A stretch of 64,000 bases of DNA, taken from the NCBI GenBank assembly GCA_035762175.1, contig DASTPP010000111.1:1-64000 (forward strand), in the 5' to 3' direction. Position 1 is the stretch's first letter, and every line of letters starts with the position of its first letter. A program made the position numbers and the translations under genes. This stretch comes from DASTPP01 sp035762175 (GTDB lineage: Bacteria > Myxococcota_A > Polyangia > Polyangiales > Polyangiaceae). The notes beneath the pieces were generated by a model that was given only the letters and a program-made list of their open reading frames with translations, was not told where the DNA came from and ran no database searches. This document shows positions 43,733 to 52,808 of this stretch, piece after piece.

Positions 43733-44938
43733 TCAGGGCGCCTCGCCCGGGGGCGGGCCGAGGCGCGGGTCACGGACGAACGCCTCGTCGGTCAAGCTCT
43801 CGAGGAACGCGATGACGTCGGCGCGCTCGTCGTCGGTCAGGGTGAAGGGGCGCACGAGCGGGTCTTTGAAGGGGTTCGCCCGGCCGTCGCCCGCGTAGGG
43901 CCCGCCCTCGACGTTGCGCCCGCCCGCGGCGTAGTGGTCGAGCACCTCGGCGAGCGTCGCGACGCTGCCGTCGTGCATGTAGGGCGCGGTCAGCGCCACG
44001 TTGCGCAGGCTCGGCACCCGGAACTTGCCCGCGTCGCCCGCGTCGCCCGTGAACTCTTTCAGCCCCGGGTTGTCGGGCGGGTACGAGCCGTCGCCGCCGA
44101 CGTTGTAGAGGCCCGTGTTGTGGAAGCCGGGCTCGCGCACCCGCGTGTCTTTCGACCGGAACGACGCGCTGAAGGTCGGCCCGCCGTGGCAGTGGTAGCA
44201 CTCGAGCCGCTCGGAGAAGAACAGATCGAGCCCCCGCTTGGCCGCGTCCGACAGCGCGCCCGGGTCGCCGCCGTAGGTGTAGCGGTCGTAGGCCGAGCCG
44301 CCCGAGACGATCGTGCGCTCGAAGCTGGCGAGCGCGCGCGCCACGTTGACCGCGGTGACCGGGTCGGGCTCGGCGCCGAAGGCCCGCTCGAAGAGCGCGC
44401 GCGTGCGTTCGTCGTCGCGAAAGCGGGCCAAGATCTCGGCCTCGCGGCCCGTCCAGCCGAGCTCGACCGGCGCCTCGCCGAAGAGCGGCACGAGCGCCTG
44501 CTTTTCGAGCGTGTCGAGCGTGGGGTTGGCCCACGTGAAGGTGACGGCGTAGGCGACGTTGGCGAGGCCCATCGAGTTGCGCGGCAGCCGCTGGCCCGTC
44601 GAGCCCTCGGCCGCGACGCGCCCGTCGCTGAAGGCGCGCGCCTGCTCGTGGCAGCTGGCGCAGGCCATGGTGCCGTTGGCCGACATGCGCCGGTCGTAAA
44701 AGAGCAGGCGCCCGAGCTCGACCTTCTCGTCGCTCATCGGGTTGTCGGCCGGCACCGCCGGCTCGGGAAAGCCCGCCGGCAGCCGCCACGCGTAGGCCGG
44801 GGCCGCCGCGGGCTCGGCCCCGCCGTCGCCCTCGCCGCCGCAGGCGCCCGGCGCCAGGCCGAGCGCCGCCCCGGCCAGCGCGAGGCCGAGGGCGACGCGG
44901 CGCGGCCGCGCCGGCTGGTCACGTCGCGGCGGCCTCAT
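43733..44938 (-). CDS. mbnH: MbnH-like di-haem enzyme (cytochrome c peroxidase/MauG superfamily)
   Basis: A 401-residue exported enzyme with signal ending GLAPGAC (Cys33 lipobox). Two c-type haem sites are visible: CASCH (about 93-97) and CYHCH (about 233). KVELGRLLFYDRRMSANGTMACASCH, NSMGLANVAY and APYMHDGSVATLAEVLDHY are typical of the MauG/CCP fold. Because an MbnP-type copper protein lies two genes upstream in the same operon, the MbnH type is the best guess: MbnH oxidises a Trp of MbnP to kynurenine, creating its copper site. ATG 44938 overlaps the stop of the preceding haem lipoprotein (ATGA). Confidence 0.87.
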   Translation of the reverse strand: MRPPRRDQPARPRRVALGLALAGAALGLAPGACGGEGDGGAEPAAAPAYAWRLPAGFPEPAVPADNPMSDEKVELGRLLFYDRRMSANGTMACASCHEQARAFSDGRVAAEGSTGQRLPRNSMGLANVAYAVTFTWANPTLDTLEKQALVPLFGEAPVELGWTGREAEILARFRDDERTRALFERAFGAEPDPVTAVNVARALASFERTIVSGGSAYDRYTYGGDPGALSDAAKRGLDLFFSERLECYHCHGGPTFSASFRSKDTRVREPGFHNTGLYNVGGDGSYPPDNPGLKEFTGDAGDAGKFRVPSLRNVALTAPYMHDGSVATLAEVLDHYAAGGRNVEGGPYAGDGRANPFKDPLVRPFTLTDDERADVIAFLESLTDEAFVRDPRLGPPPGEAP

Positions 44939-45633
44939 GGCACCGGCCGCAGCACGACGGGCAGGGCCGCCGTGTGGCAGACGTTGCAGGCCCCCGAGAG
45001 CGTGCCGAAGGGCATCGCGTTGGCCGCCCTCGCGTCGGCGCTCTCGACGCGGGGGAAGAGCTCGACGTCGGGCAGCGGCAGGGCCGCGGTGCTGTAGAAG
45101 TTGCCGAGCGCGTCGGCCTCGAGCGCGATCACGACCGCGCCCGCCGCGTCGAGCAGGCGCACGGTCGCGTCCGGCCGGGGCGAGCCGTCGTCGCCGTAGG
45201 CGGTGCCGGCGACCGAGAACTGGCCCGGGCCCGGGCCGTAGCGCTGGTGGCACTGCATGCAGTTCGACCCCGCCTCGTGGCTCGCGCGGCCTTCGCGCCG
45301 GCTCTCGAGCTCGACGTCGAGCGAGGGGTCGCGCTCGTAGCGGGGGTCGCCGGGCTCGACGCCCGTGGGGCCGGCGTCGTCGGCCCCGTCATCGTCGTCG
45401 GACGAGCAGGCCGCGGCGGCCCCGCCGAGCGCCGCGGCGAAGGCCAAGCCGAGGCCGGCCCGGCGGAGGGCGAGGGCGGCGCGCAGAGCGCCCGGCCCGG
45501 CCCGGCGGAGGGCGAGGGTGGGTGGAGTGCCTGACCCGACTCGGCGGAGGGTGGCGGCGGGCAGAGCGCCCGGCCCGGCCCGGCGAGGGGTTGGGGCGGC
45601 GGGGGGGGCGACGGGGCGTACCTCGGGGCTCAT
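44935..45633 (-). CDS. Two-haem-motif lipoprotein with tandem-repeat signal peptide
   Basis: A 232-residue lipoprotein. Its signal peptide is unusual: three units of 13-14 residues (LRRVGSGTPPTLA, LRRAGPGALRAALA and a first weaker one) precede LRRAGLGLAFAAALGGAAAAC, which is the same unit turned into the export signal, with Cys76. The mature part has an acidic linker and two CxxCH sites, CMQCH (about 125) and CNVCH (about 220), separated by a carboxypeptidase-regulatory-like beta domain (PDATVRLLDAAGAVVIALEADALGNF). It probably shuttles electrons to the MbnH-like enzyme. It overlaps that gene by four bases and follows the mbnP gene by 9 bp. Confidence 0.8.
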   Translation of the reverse strand: MSPEVRPVAPPAAPTPRRAGPGALPAATLRRVGSGTPPTLALRRAGPGALRAALALRRAGLGLAFAAALGGAAAACSSDDDDGADDAGPTGVEPGDPRYERDPSLDVELESRREGRASHEAGSNCMQCHQRYGPGPGQFSVAGTAYGDDGSPRPDATVRLLDAAGAVVIALEADALGNFYSTAALPLPDVELFPRVESADARAANAMPFGTLSGACNVCHTAALPVVLRPVP

Positions 45634-45642
45634 GGCGGGCGG

Positions 45643-46560
45643 CTACTCGACGCGAAAGAGCGACTGAGGGCGGGCGCCGGGCGCCGCGCTCTCGAAGCTC
45701 AGACCGAGCTTGTCGAACACCGCGGGGCACTCGGGGTCGCCGGCGAAGGCCATGCAGCCGGGCACGGAGTCGGTCATCATGTCGGGCTGCCGCGACAGGT
45801 CGGAGTCGGCGTAGAAGTCGGCGACGTCGAGCACGATGCGCGAGACGCCCGGCGTGAAGGCGTCGAGGGTGACCGTGGCGACGTTGCCGTAGGCGCACGA
45901 GAAGCCCTCGCCGACGCTGCCCTCGCAGGTCGTGGCGCCCATGTGAAAGTAATAGGGGGCGCCCGACTCGAGCGCCAGATCGAGGCGCACGAACTTGTAG
46001 CCGCCCTTCCAGCTCCACCAGAGGCCGGGCACGTTGAGCGGGGGCTGCGCCGTGGCCGCGTCGAGGTGGTTCATCGCCTCGGGCACCCCGAGGCGAAAGC
46101 GTAGCCCCGCGTAGTCGTCGCGGGCGGGCGCCCGGCCGCGGACGGCGAGGTTGGTCTCGGGGCTGCCGGTCGCGCAGTCGCCGCTGCCGTCTTCGAAGTC
46201 GATCAGCGCGAGCCGATCGAGCTGCCAGACGCCATCTTGCTCGAGCTCGAGGGGGACCGCCTCGCCCCCCCGCGTCAAGAGCTCGACGTCGTGCACATAG
46301 AGCCGGAAGTCGAGCGGCCGCACGGTCGTCTGGGCCATGCCGAGCCCCGGGTACGTCGACGAGCACGCGAAGGGCTGCCCGGCGACGAGGGCGGCGAACT
46401 CGATGCTCAGCTCGCGCTCGGCCGGCGCCCCGTCATCGTCGTCGTCGCCGCCGCACGCGCCCGAGAGCGGCAGCGCGAGGGCCATCGCCCCCCACAGGAG
46501 CGCCCCCCGCGCCCGACCAAGGACAGGATTTTTAGCATTCGCAAGAGCGCCCCTACGCAT
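45643..46560 (-). CDS. mbnP: MbnP-family copper-binding lipoprotein
   Basis: A 305-residue lipoprotein with Cys36 in PLSGAC. The body matches the metallo-mystery pair MbnP family: IEFAALVAGQPFACS, VRPLDFRLYVHDVELL, YAGLRFRLGVPEAMNH and LWWSWKGGYKFVRLDL. Cys residues occur in pairs (QPFACSS, SGDCATG, TCEGS, FSCAYG). In characterised MbnP a conserved Trp is converted to kynurenine by MbnH, and the site binds Cu(I); the WWSWKGG stretch supplies candidate Trps. Together with the MbnH-like enzyme two genes downstream this is a copper-handling module. No methanobactin genes are seen. Confidence 0.88.
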   Translation of the reverse strand: MRRGALANAKNPVLGRARGALLWGAMALALPLSGACGGDDDDDGAPAERELSIEFAALVAGQPFACSSTYPGLGMAQTTVRPLDFRLYVHDVELLTRGGEAVPLELEQDGVWQLDRLALIDFEDGSGDCATGSPETNLAVRGRAPARDDYAGLRFRLGVPEAMNHLDAATAQPPLNVPGLWWSWKGGYKFVRLDLALESGAPYYFHMGATTCEGSVGEGFSCAYGNVATVTLDAFTPGVSRIVLDVADFYADSDLSRQPDMMTDSVPGCMAFAGDPECPAVFDKLGLSFESAAPGARPQSLFRVE

Positions 46561-46701
46561 GGCGTGCAGCGTAGCGAAGCGGCCCGGCCCCCGCAGTGCG
46601 GTAAATTATCGCACCCGGCGGGGGCCGCCGCCGGGCGGGCGGCCTCATCCGCACGCGCCCCGTGCTCGGCCGCCTTCGGGCCGACGCGCCCGGCGGGGCG
46701 C

Positions 46702-47562
46702 TCAGATCGAGCGCGAGCGGCACTCGCCCTCGCCGCGGAAGTGCCCGAGCGTCTGCGAGAGCGCCTCGACGAAGGCGCCGAGATCGTTGATGTCGGCGCT
46801 GCCGGTGCCGTAGGTGCCGACGGTGAGGCTCGAGAGGGGCACGGCGCGCAGCTCGTCGAGGGTGACCTCGTCGTCGTTGTTGGCGTCGGCGGCGGCGATG
46901 GCGTCGAAGCGCAGCTTGGCCTCGGGCGACTGCAGGTCGTCGTAAAAGAGGTGGTCGCCGTGAATGGTGAGCTCGATCGGGTCGGCGTTGCCGGCGGTGA
47001 CGGCGGCGCCGAGCACCTCGCGGCCGTCTTTCTCGCCCTCGCAGCTCTCGAGCAGGGTGGGCTTGACGAAGAGCCACTTGAAGGTCTTGGTCACGCCGCC
47101 CTTGGTGGCCGAGCCCGCGGCGTAGACGCTCGCGTTCGGCGCGCTCAAGAGGGCACGGTCTGCTTCGGTCGCGCCGGGGCCGAGCTGGGTCGAACCGTCG
47201 AGGGGCCCGATCTGGTAGCTTACCGCGTCCCAGGTGCGCGAGGGCACCTCGAACGAGGCGACGGGCTTCTGGCCGGGCGTCTTCAGGTTGAAGAGCGTCG
47301 ACCCGCCCATCTCGCCGCCGAGCTCGCCGCCCGCGGTCGCGACCCGCACGCGGCCGAGCACGATGAGAAACTTGTCGTAGGTGATGGCCCAGCCGTCTTC
47401 GACGTCTTCGGCGGGTATTTGCTGCTCGATGTAGTCTTCGCCGTACGTCGTGAACGAGATGGTGCCGGGGGCGCCGCCCTCGGCGGGGTCGTCGTCGCCG
47501 CAGGCGGCGAGGGCGAGGGGCAGGGCGGCGAGGAGGCAAAGCAGGGGGCGGAGGGGTCGCAT
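46702..47562 (-). CDS. Lipoprotein of the MbnP locus with EF-hand-like loop
   Basis: A 286-residue lipoprotein (LALAACGD, Cys21; ATG 47562). The mature part starts with a beta domain (ISFTTYGEDYIEQQIP, DGWAITYDKFLIVLGRVRV). Near 235 a Ca-binding-type loop DANNDDEVTLDEL is seen. Late Cys pairs (ESCEGEKDG and GECRSRSI) may form a disulfide. Similar predicted lipoproteins with the YIEEQIP/DGW.V.YDKFLI pattern occur with TonB receptors in myxobacteria. It is likely a metal- or ligand-binding surface protein. The longer frame to 47730 is only a shadow over the intergenic region. It is separated from mbnP by 141 bp. Confidence 0.78.
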   Translation of the reverse strand: MRPLRPLLCLLAALPLALAACGDDDPAEGGAPGTISFTTYGEDYIEQQIPAEDVEDGWAITYDKFLIVLGRVRVATAGGELGGEMGGSTLFNLKTPGQKPVASFEVPSRTWDAVSYQIGPLDGSTQLGPGATEADRALLSAPNASVYAAGSATKGGVTKTFKWLFVKPTLLESCEGEKDGREVLGAAVTAGNADPIELTIHGDHLFYDDLQSPEAKLRFDAIAAADANNDDEVTLDELRAVPLSSLTVGTYGTGSADINDLGAFVEALSQTLGHFRGEGECRSRSI

Positions 47563-47726
47563 GGGGAAGGGGGGGGCTGGCTCGTCGGTGCGGAGGAGAG
47601 AGGTCGTGGTCTGGCCGGCCGCGCGCAAAGAAGGGCGGCGGCGGGGCGTTGGGGCCCGCGCCCCGAGGGGGGCCGGGTCGAAGACGGTGGGCCGGCGCCC
47701 CGAGGGGGCCGGCTCGAAGAGCGTCG

Positions 47727-48554
47727 TCACTGGGTCGCGTAGCGGAAGACGTACGCGGCGCCCTTCTTGAGCCCGCGCGAGAGGGCGCGGCGGGCGGCGC
47801 TGTCCGCGGGCAGGGGCTGGGGCGCGCCGTCGGCCGAGGGGGCGAGCTCGGCGAAGTCGGTCTGCTCGAACCAGATCGAGGGGCGGGCGGCGAGGGTGAC
47901 GAAGCCGTCGCCCTCGACGTCGGCGGGCTCGAAGGCGCAGCCCTCGACGGCCGACTCGAGCTGGGTCTCGTCGGCGCGCAGCTCGTCGGCGGAGAACTCG
48001 GCCGAGAAGGCGCGCACCTCGGCGCCCTTCTCGGCGCGGCCCGCGAGCGCGATCGCCGCGCCGCCCTCGGCCGGGGCCGCGAAGACGACCTTGGCCGAGC
48101 GGAAGGGCCCGGTGACGCCGTCGCCCGTGGGCAGCGCGGCGTCGCCGGCGCTCAGGTCGAAGCGGCTGGGCACGACCATCTGGCCGAGGGCGTTGCCGGG
48201 CACGTAGTGGCCCGGGTGGGCGTGGGCGGTGCGCAGGCCGAAGGGCCAGGCCCAGCGCGCGCCGGGGGGGGCGGCGGGCGGGGCGAGGCGCGCGGTGAGG
48301 ACGGGCTCGCCGTCGAAGTAGTAGAGGGCGCCGAGCGAGACCTGCGCCCGGGTCAGGGTCACGGTCCAGCCGGTGGCGGTCGTGAAGGGGGCGCTCGCCT
48401 CGCCGTCGCTCGTGGCCCGCGTCGCGAGCGCGACGCGCTTGCCGCCGGGCGCGTCGGCCCCTTCGTCGCAGGCCGGGGGGCCGAGCAAGAGCAGGGCCGA
48501 GGTGGCGGCGAAGGCGGCGAGGGCGAGCGGCGGGTGCGGGGGTCGGGGGCGCAT
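47727..48554 (-). CDS. Lipoprotein associated with the TonB receptor
   Basis: A 275-residue lipoprotein (LLLLGPPACDEG, Cys29). The body is strand-rich: GWTVTLTRAQVSLGALYYFDGE, a His-rich loop RTAHAHPGHYVPGNALG and AFSAEFSADELRADE. The HAHPGHY loop could bind a metal. It follows the TonB receptor by only 11 bp in the same orientation and is probably co-transcribed, so it may be the substrate-capturing lipoprotein of that receptor. Function otherwise unknown. Confidence 0.78.
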   Translation of the reverse strand: MRPRPPHPPLALAAFAATSALLLLGPPACDEGADAPGGKRVALATRATSDGEASAPFTTATGWTVTLTRAQVSLGALYYFDGEPVLTARLAPPAAPPGARWAWPFGLRTAHAHPGHYVPGNALGQMVVPSRFDLSAGDAALPTGDGVTGPFRSAKVVFAAPAEGGAAIALAGRAEKGAEVRAFSAEFSADELRADETQLESAVEGCAFEPADVEGDGFVTLAARPSIWFEQTDFAELAPSADGAPQPLPADSAARRALSRGLKKGAAYVFRYATQ

Positions 48555-48565
48555 GGGGTCTCGGG

Positions 48566-51100
48566 TCAGAGGTAGAGCGCGAGCGTGGCGAGGGCCGAGA
48601 AGGGGGGCCCGGCGGTCACGTGGCGGGCGGGCACGAGCGAGGGGGCGCCGCCGCGCGAGAAGTTCGAGGCGTAGACGAATTCGCTGTCGTACCAGGTCGC
48701 GTCGAAGGCGTTGTAGAGGTCGACCCCCGCCTCGACCGGGCCGACGCGGACCGAGGCGCGCGCGTCGACGACGAGAGCGCCGTGGCCCCACTCTTTGTAG
48801 GGCAGGGGGCGGGCGTCGAAGTAGCTGAAGCCGGCGCCGAGGCGGCCGTCGACGCGCTGGCCCCAGAGCTGGCCGAGCGCGGGCGTGTAGGCCATGTCGC
48901 TGCGGACGACGACCTGCGGCGCGTAGGGTACGAGCTGGCCGCGCTCGAAGTTCGCGCCGGCCTCGGTGAAGGTCGAGCGCGTGTAGGTGACGGCCATGCT
49001 CGTGATGAAGTCGGGCAGCGGGCGCGCGACGTACTCGCCGGCGAGCCCGAGCCGCCGCGTCGCCGGCGAGGTGTCGTTGCGGGCGGTGGCCGGGTCGAAG
49101 ACCAGGTCGCTCGAGAGCGCGGTGTAGAAGCCGACGAGCGAGGCCTCGAAGCCCGCGCCGTCGCGGTAGCGCGCGCCCGCCTCGGCCGAGCGCACGCGCA
49201 CGAAGGGGGCGCGCTCGCCGTCGGCGAGGCTGCGCGCCTGCGGCGAGCGGAAGCCCTCGCCGTAGCTCGCGAGCGCGTGCAGGCCGCCCGCGACGGCCAC
49301 GTCGAGCGTCGCCTTCTTGGCCAGGTTCGCGCCCTGCGCCGCCCGCGGCGTGCCCCGGCTGCCGTCGGGGCGCCGGTCGCGCGCGACGTACGAGAGGCCC
49401 TCGAGCCGCAGGCCGCCGCGCAGCGTCACGCGCTTGAGCGGGTGCAGCTCGGCGTCGGCGTAGCCGGCGACGTCGGCCGCCTCGATGGCGGCGTCGACCT
49501 CGCGCGTCGGGTCGGTCACGTTCGCGCCGGGCGGGGCGTCGACCCCGTTCGGGCGGGTCTGCGTCTGGCGGATGCGGTCGACGCGCGCGTAGACGCCGCC
49601 CTCGACCGCGTCGCGCGCCGAGGTGAGCGCGAGCGCGCGGCGGTACGAGCCCGTGACCCCGAAGGTCGTCGCGTCGTTCGTCTGCGCGACGAGGTCGCCC
49701 GAGGCCGGGTTCTGCAGATAGCCGGTGAAGTTCGACTGCAGCCCGAGCGTGCGCGCGACGGCGAAGGGCGCGAACGACCAGCGCCCGCCCTCCCAGGAGC
49801 GCGCGAGCTCGAGCACCGCCTGCGCCCGCGACGAGTGCCCGCCCTGGTCGCCGTCGTAGGCGCCGAACCGGCCGATCGCGCCCGTCTCGACGTCGCGCAG
49901 CCGCACGACGCCGGCCGAGTCGTAGCGCGTCGCGTACGCGCTCGCCATCGCCCGCAAGGTCACGTCGCTGCCGAGCGGCACCACCGCCTGGGTGACGGCC
50001 GACTGCCGCCGCGCCGCCCGCGCCGGGCCGAAGCCGTCGGTCGCGTACGTCTCGACCGCGGCGAAGGTCTCGGGCCCCATCGACGAGGGGTGGTACGCGA
50101 CGAAGTTGCGCCACGCGCCGAACGAGCCGGCCTGCGTCTTGGCCGTCAGCCCCGGCTCGTCGTAGCCCACGTCCATGCGGACGGTGCCGGCGATGGCGAA
50201 GTCGCCCTGGCGCGCGTCGTAGGGCCCCGGCTGCGCCCGCACGCTCCGGATGACCTCGGGCATGACGAAGTGAAGGTCGGCGTAGCCCTGCCCGTGCACG
50301 TTCGAGACGTCGTTGACCGGGGCGCCGGCCACCCAAAACTCGACGTCCTGGCCGTGCACCGCGTCGAAGCCCCGGTAGAAGATCTGCTGCGCCTTGCCCT
50401 CGCCGCTGTGCTGCGTGACGGTCATGCCCGGCACGATGCGCAAGACGTCGCCGCCCGTGCGGTGGGGCGCGGCGCCGATGATCTTGCGGTCGCGCACCAC
50501 CTCGGACGCCGAGCGCACGGGCGCCTCGCCGACGATGCGCACCTCGTTGCGCCGCTGGTGCTCGCGCTCGCCGTGGCCCACCGGCACCACCGGGTCGGGG
50601 CGGGGGGCCGGCGAAGCGGACGCCGAGGGCGGCGCCGAGCCGGCCGCCGCCGTCGGGGGCGGCGCCGAGCCGGCCACCGCCCTCGGGGGCGGCGGCGCCG
50701 GGGGGGCCGCCGCCTCGCTCGCCGCCGGGTCGCCGACGAAGCGCACCGCCGCCCGCACCTTCGCCCGCACGGTCTTGCCCTCGCTCTTCGCCGGCTCGAA
50801 GCGCCAACGCTTGGCGACGTCGAGCGCCGCGGCGTCGAACGCGGGCCCGAGGCTCACTTCGACCGCGGCCTCGCTCACCGCCCCCTCGGCGTCGACCACC
50901 AAGAGCACCGGCACGATCACGTCGTGGCGCGAGGGCCGCCCCTCGGGCCAGGCCGCCGCCGGCTGCTCGTGCGGCACCGGCGGCGTCAGATCGTGCGCCC
51001 GCGCCTCGGCCGCCGCGCCCAGCACGAGCGCGAAACAGGCCGTCGCGACGCGCCAGCGCGAGGCCCCCAGCGGCCGACTACGGGGTTGGTGAACGCTCAT
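48566..51100 (-). CDS. TonB-dependent outer membrane receptor with N-terminal TonB C-terminal-like domain
   Basis: An 844-residue receptor. After the signal (WRVATACFALVLGAAAEARA) comes a TonB-CTD-like domain (about 50-125: VIVPVLLVVDAEGAVSEAAVEVS, AKRWRFEPAKSEGK) and a Pro/Ala linker. The plug starts near 200 (EVVRDRKIIGAAPHRTGGDVLRIVPGMTVTQ) and the 22-strand barrel fills the rest, ending ALATLALYL. TonB-CTD/TBDR fusions are typical of myxobacteria. The plug loop YRGFDAVHGQDVEFWVAGAPVNDVSNVHGQG is of the kind found in metal- or small-ligand receptors. With two lipoproteins and MbnP/MbnH downstream, copper or another metal complex is a plausible cargo. ATG 51100 is chosen; the frame upstream is weak. 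Confidence 0.9.
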   Translation of the reverse strand: MSVHQPRSRPLGASRWRVATACFALVLGAAAEARAHDLTPPVPHEQPAAAWPEGRPSRHDVIVPVLLVVDAEGAVSEAAVEVSLGPAFDAAALDVAKRWRFEPAKSEGKTVRAKVRAAVRFVGDPAASEAAAPPAPPPPRAVAGSAPPPTAAAGSAPPSASASPAPRPDPVVPVGHGEREHQRRNEVRIVGEAPVRSASEVVRDRKIIGAAPHRTGGDVLRIVPGMTVTQHSGEGKAQQIFYRGFDAVHGQDVEFWVAGAPVNDVSNVHGQGYADLHFVMPEVIRSVRAQPGPYDARQGDFAIAGTVRMDVGYDEPGLTAKTQAGSFGAWRNFVAYHPSSMGPETFAAVETYATDGFGPARAARRQSAVTQAVVPLGSDVTLRAMASAYATRYDSAGVVRLRDVETGAIGRFGAYDGDQGGHSSRAQAVLELARSWEGGRWSFAPFAVARTLGLQSNFTGYLQNPASGDLVAQTNDATTFGVTGSYRRALALTSARDAVEGGVYARVDRIRQTQTRPNGVDAPPGANVTDPTREVDAAIEAADVAGYADAELHPLKRVTLRGGLRLEGLSYVARDRRPDGSRGTPRAAQGANLAKKATLDVAVAGGLHALASYGEGFRSPQARSLADGERAPFVRVRSAEAGARYRDGAGFEASLVGFYTALSSDLVFDPATARNDTSPATRRLGLAGEYVARPLPDFITSMAVTYTRSTFTEAGANFERGQLVPYAPQVVVRSDMAYTPALGQLWGQRVDGRLGAGFSYFDARPLPYKEWGHGALVVDARASVRVGPVEAGVDLYNAFDATWYDSEFVYASNFSRGGAPSLVPARHVTAGPPFSALATLALYL

Positions 51101-51364
51101 TGGCAACGCTGTCCGTACGACACCCGAGGAGCCCCGGTTCCGTGTCAAGGGGCCGCGGCGTAACACGACATTCGAGGCCATTTCAGCGAATATGCCGTGA
51201 AAAATCGTTGCCAGAGGGCCCGAAGGTAGCACGCTTTCGGCCGCTCGTAGCACGAGGCCTCGGGGCGGGCTATCGCCAAGGGTACGCCCCAGCCGGCCGA
51301 CCGGATCGCACCCAACGACGCCCCCGACACCTTCGAGGCCGGGGGGCCGACCTCACCAGGCCGC
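51101..51364. promoter_or_regulatory. Promoter region of the TonB receptor operon
   Basis: The sequence near 51170-51230 (cgaatatgccgtgaaaaatcg) is AT-rich for this genome and is the likely promoter area for the leftward receptor. No metal-regulator box could be recognised. Nothing coding is seen. Confidence 0.4.
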
Positions 51365-51457
51365 CGCGGGCCGAGCGTTCGCGCGGGAAGCGGGCCGTCG
51401 CGGGCCGGGCGCTCGCGCGGGAAGCAGGCCGTTGCGGGCCGGGCGTTCGCGCGGGTC
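51365..51457. repeat. 34-bp tandem repeat (2.7 units)
   Basis: Units start at 51365, 51399 and 51433 (cgcgggccgggcgctcgcgc plus gggaagcaggccgt). They differ by one to three bases. The array lies in the gap between the receptor promoter and the beta-propeller gene. Unlike the other arrays, the period is not a multiple of three. Confidence 0.85.
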
Positions 51458-51581
51458 GGGGGGCGCCGCGAGCGGCGCGGAGGGGCGGCGGCGTGCTACG
51501 ATTCGCGCCGGGTTCGGGGCCGAGACGGCTCGGCGGCGCTCGAACCTGTGACGACGCCGGGCCGCCCCCTTCCTGGTTACC

Positions 51582-52808
51582 GTGAACTGGCGCTCGACCC
51601 ACCGCTCGCTCGTCCGGGGTGTTTTGCTCTCGCTCGGCTTCGGCGCGTGCGGGGGCGGGGGTGACGGGGCGGCGGTCGACCTGCCCTACGAGGGCGTGGC
51701 GTACCCCGCGAAGCTGCCCCCGATCGTCCTGCCGCGCGCGCCCTATGCCTTCGTGACGGACGGCGGGGCCGACACGCTGACGGTCGTCGACCTCTCGGCG
51801 CGGCGCGCGGTCGGGGCGGTGCCGATCGGCCTCTACGCGCTCGATCGCGACGGCCCCCGGCACCTCGCCTTCGACCCGGCGGGGGGCCAGCTCTTCGTCG
51901 CCATGGCCTACCCCCGCCCGCCCGGGGCCCCCGGCTCGCACGCCGCGCACGTCGGGGGCACGGCGTTCGGCAAGGTGGTGCGGCTCGGGCTGCCCGACTT
52001 CGAGCCGCGGGGCGTGGTGAGCGTCGGGCAGGGCCCCGGCGACCTCGTCCTCGGCCGGGGCGGCTCGCGCCTCGTCATCACGCACTTCGACCTCGAGACG
52101 GCGCGCGACCCCGACCCCGACCAGCGCGAGGCCGAGGTCTACGTGTTCGACGACGCGTCCGGCCTCACCGAGGCCTCGGTGCCGCGCATCGTGCGCCCCT
52201 GCGTCGCCCCGCAAGGCGTCGCCCTCGCGGGGCCGGGCGCCGAACGCGCGTGGCTCGCGTGCTACGGCGACGACCGCATCGTCGCCCTCGATCTCGAGCA
52301 GCCCGGGGCGCCCGTCGTCGTCAGCCTCGATCTCGGCCCGAGCCCGGCGCAGCCCGGCGTCCCGCGCTTCGGCCCCTACGCCGCGACGCTCTCGCCGGCC
52401 GGCGACCGGATGCTCGTCGGCACGATCGAGACCGAGCGCGCGCTCGTCGAGGTCGATCTCGCGGCCGCGACGCTGAAGACGGTCTACCGCTCGGAGGGGG
52501 CGGTGTTCTTTCCGGCGTATGCGCCCGACGGGGGCGCGGCGTTCGTGCCGACGCAGGCGCCCGACCGCGTGCTCAAGATCGACACCGCGACGGGCGAGGT
52601 GCTGGCCGAGCGCTCGTTCACGTCGGCCGAGTGCTTGCGGCCGCGCCAGGCGGCCTTCGTCGACCTGCTGGGCGAGCCTTGGGTGCTCTGCGAGGGCGAT
52701 TCGAGGGGGCCGGGGGTGGCGCTGGCCCTCGACCCCGTCACGCTCGAGACGCGCGCGGCGGTGGCGACCGGCGTCGCCCCCGACCGGTTCGTGGTGGTCC
52801 AGCCGTGA
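51582..52808 (+). CDS. YVTN-type beta-propeller lipoprotein
   Basis: A 408-residue lipoprotein (SLGFGACGGG, Cys23) starting at GTG 51582. The body has repeated propeller blades: YAFVTDGGADTLTVVDLSARRAVG, RHLAFDPAGGQLFVAM, AWLACYGDDRIVALDLEQPG, MLVGTIETERALVEVDL and RVLKIDTATGEVLAE. Such propellers often carry haem or metal-protein partners in periplasmic electron transfer loci. Its stop overlaps the start of the di-haem cytochrome (GTGA), so the two are coupled. It is divergent from the TonB receptor. Confidence 0.83.
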   Translation: MNWRSTHRSLVRGVLLSLGFGACGGGGDGAAVDLPYEGVAYPAKLPPIVLPRAPYAFVTDGGADTLTVVDLSARRAVGAVPIGLYALDRDGPRHLAFDPAGGQLFVAMAYPRPPGAPGSHAAHVGGTAFGKVVRLGLPDFEPRGVVSVGQGPGDLVLGRGGSRLVITHFDLETARDPDPDQREAEVYVFDDASGLTEASVPRIVRPCVAPQGVALAGPGAERAWLACYGDDRIVALDLEQPGAPVVVSLDLGPSPAQPGVPRFGPYAATLSPAGDRMLVGTIETERALVEVDLAAATLKTVYRSEGAVFFPAYAPDGGAAFVPTQAPDRVLKIDTATGEVLAERSFTSAECLRPRQAAFVDLLGEPWVLCEGDSRGPGVALALDPVTLETRAAVATGVAPDRFVVVQP

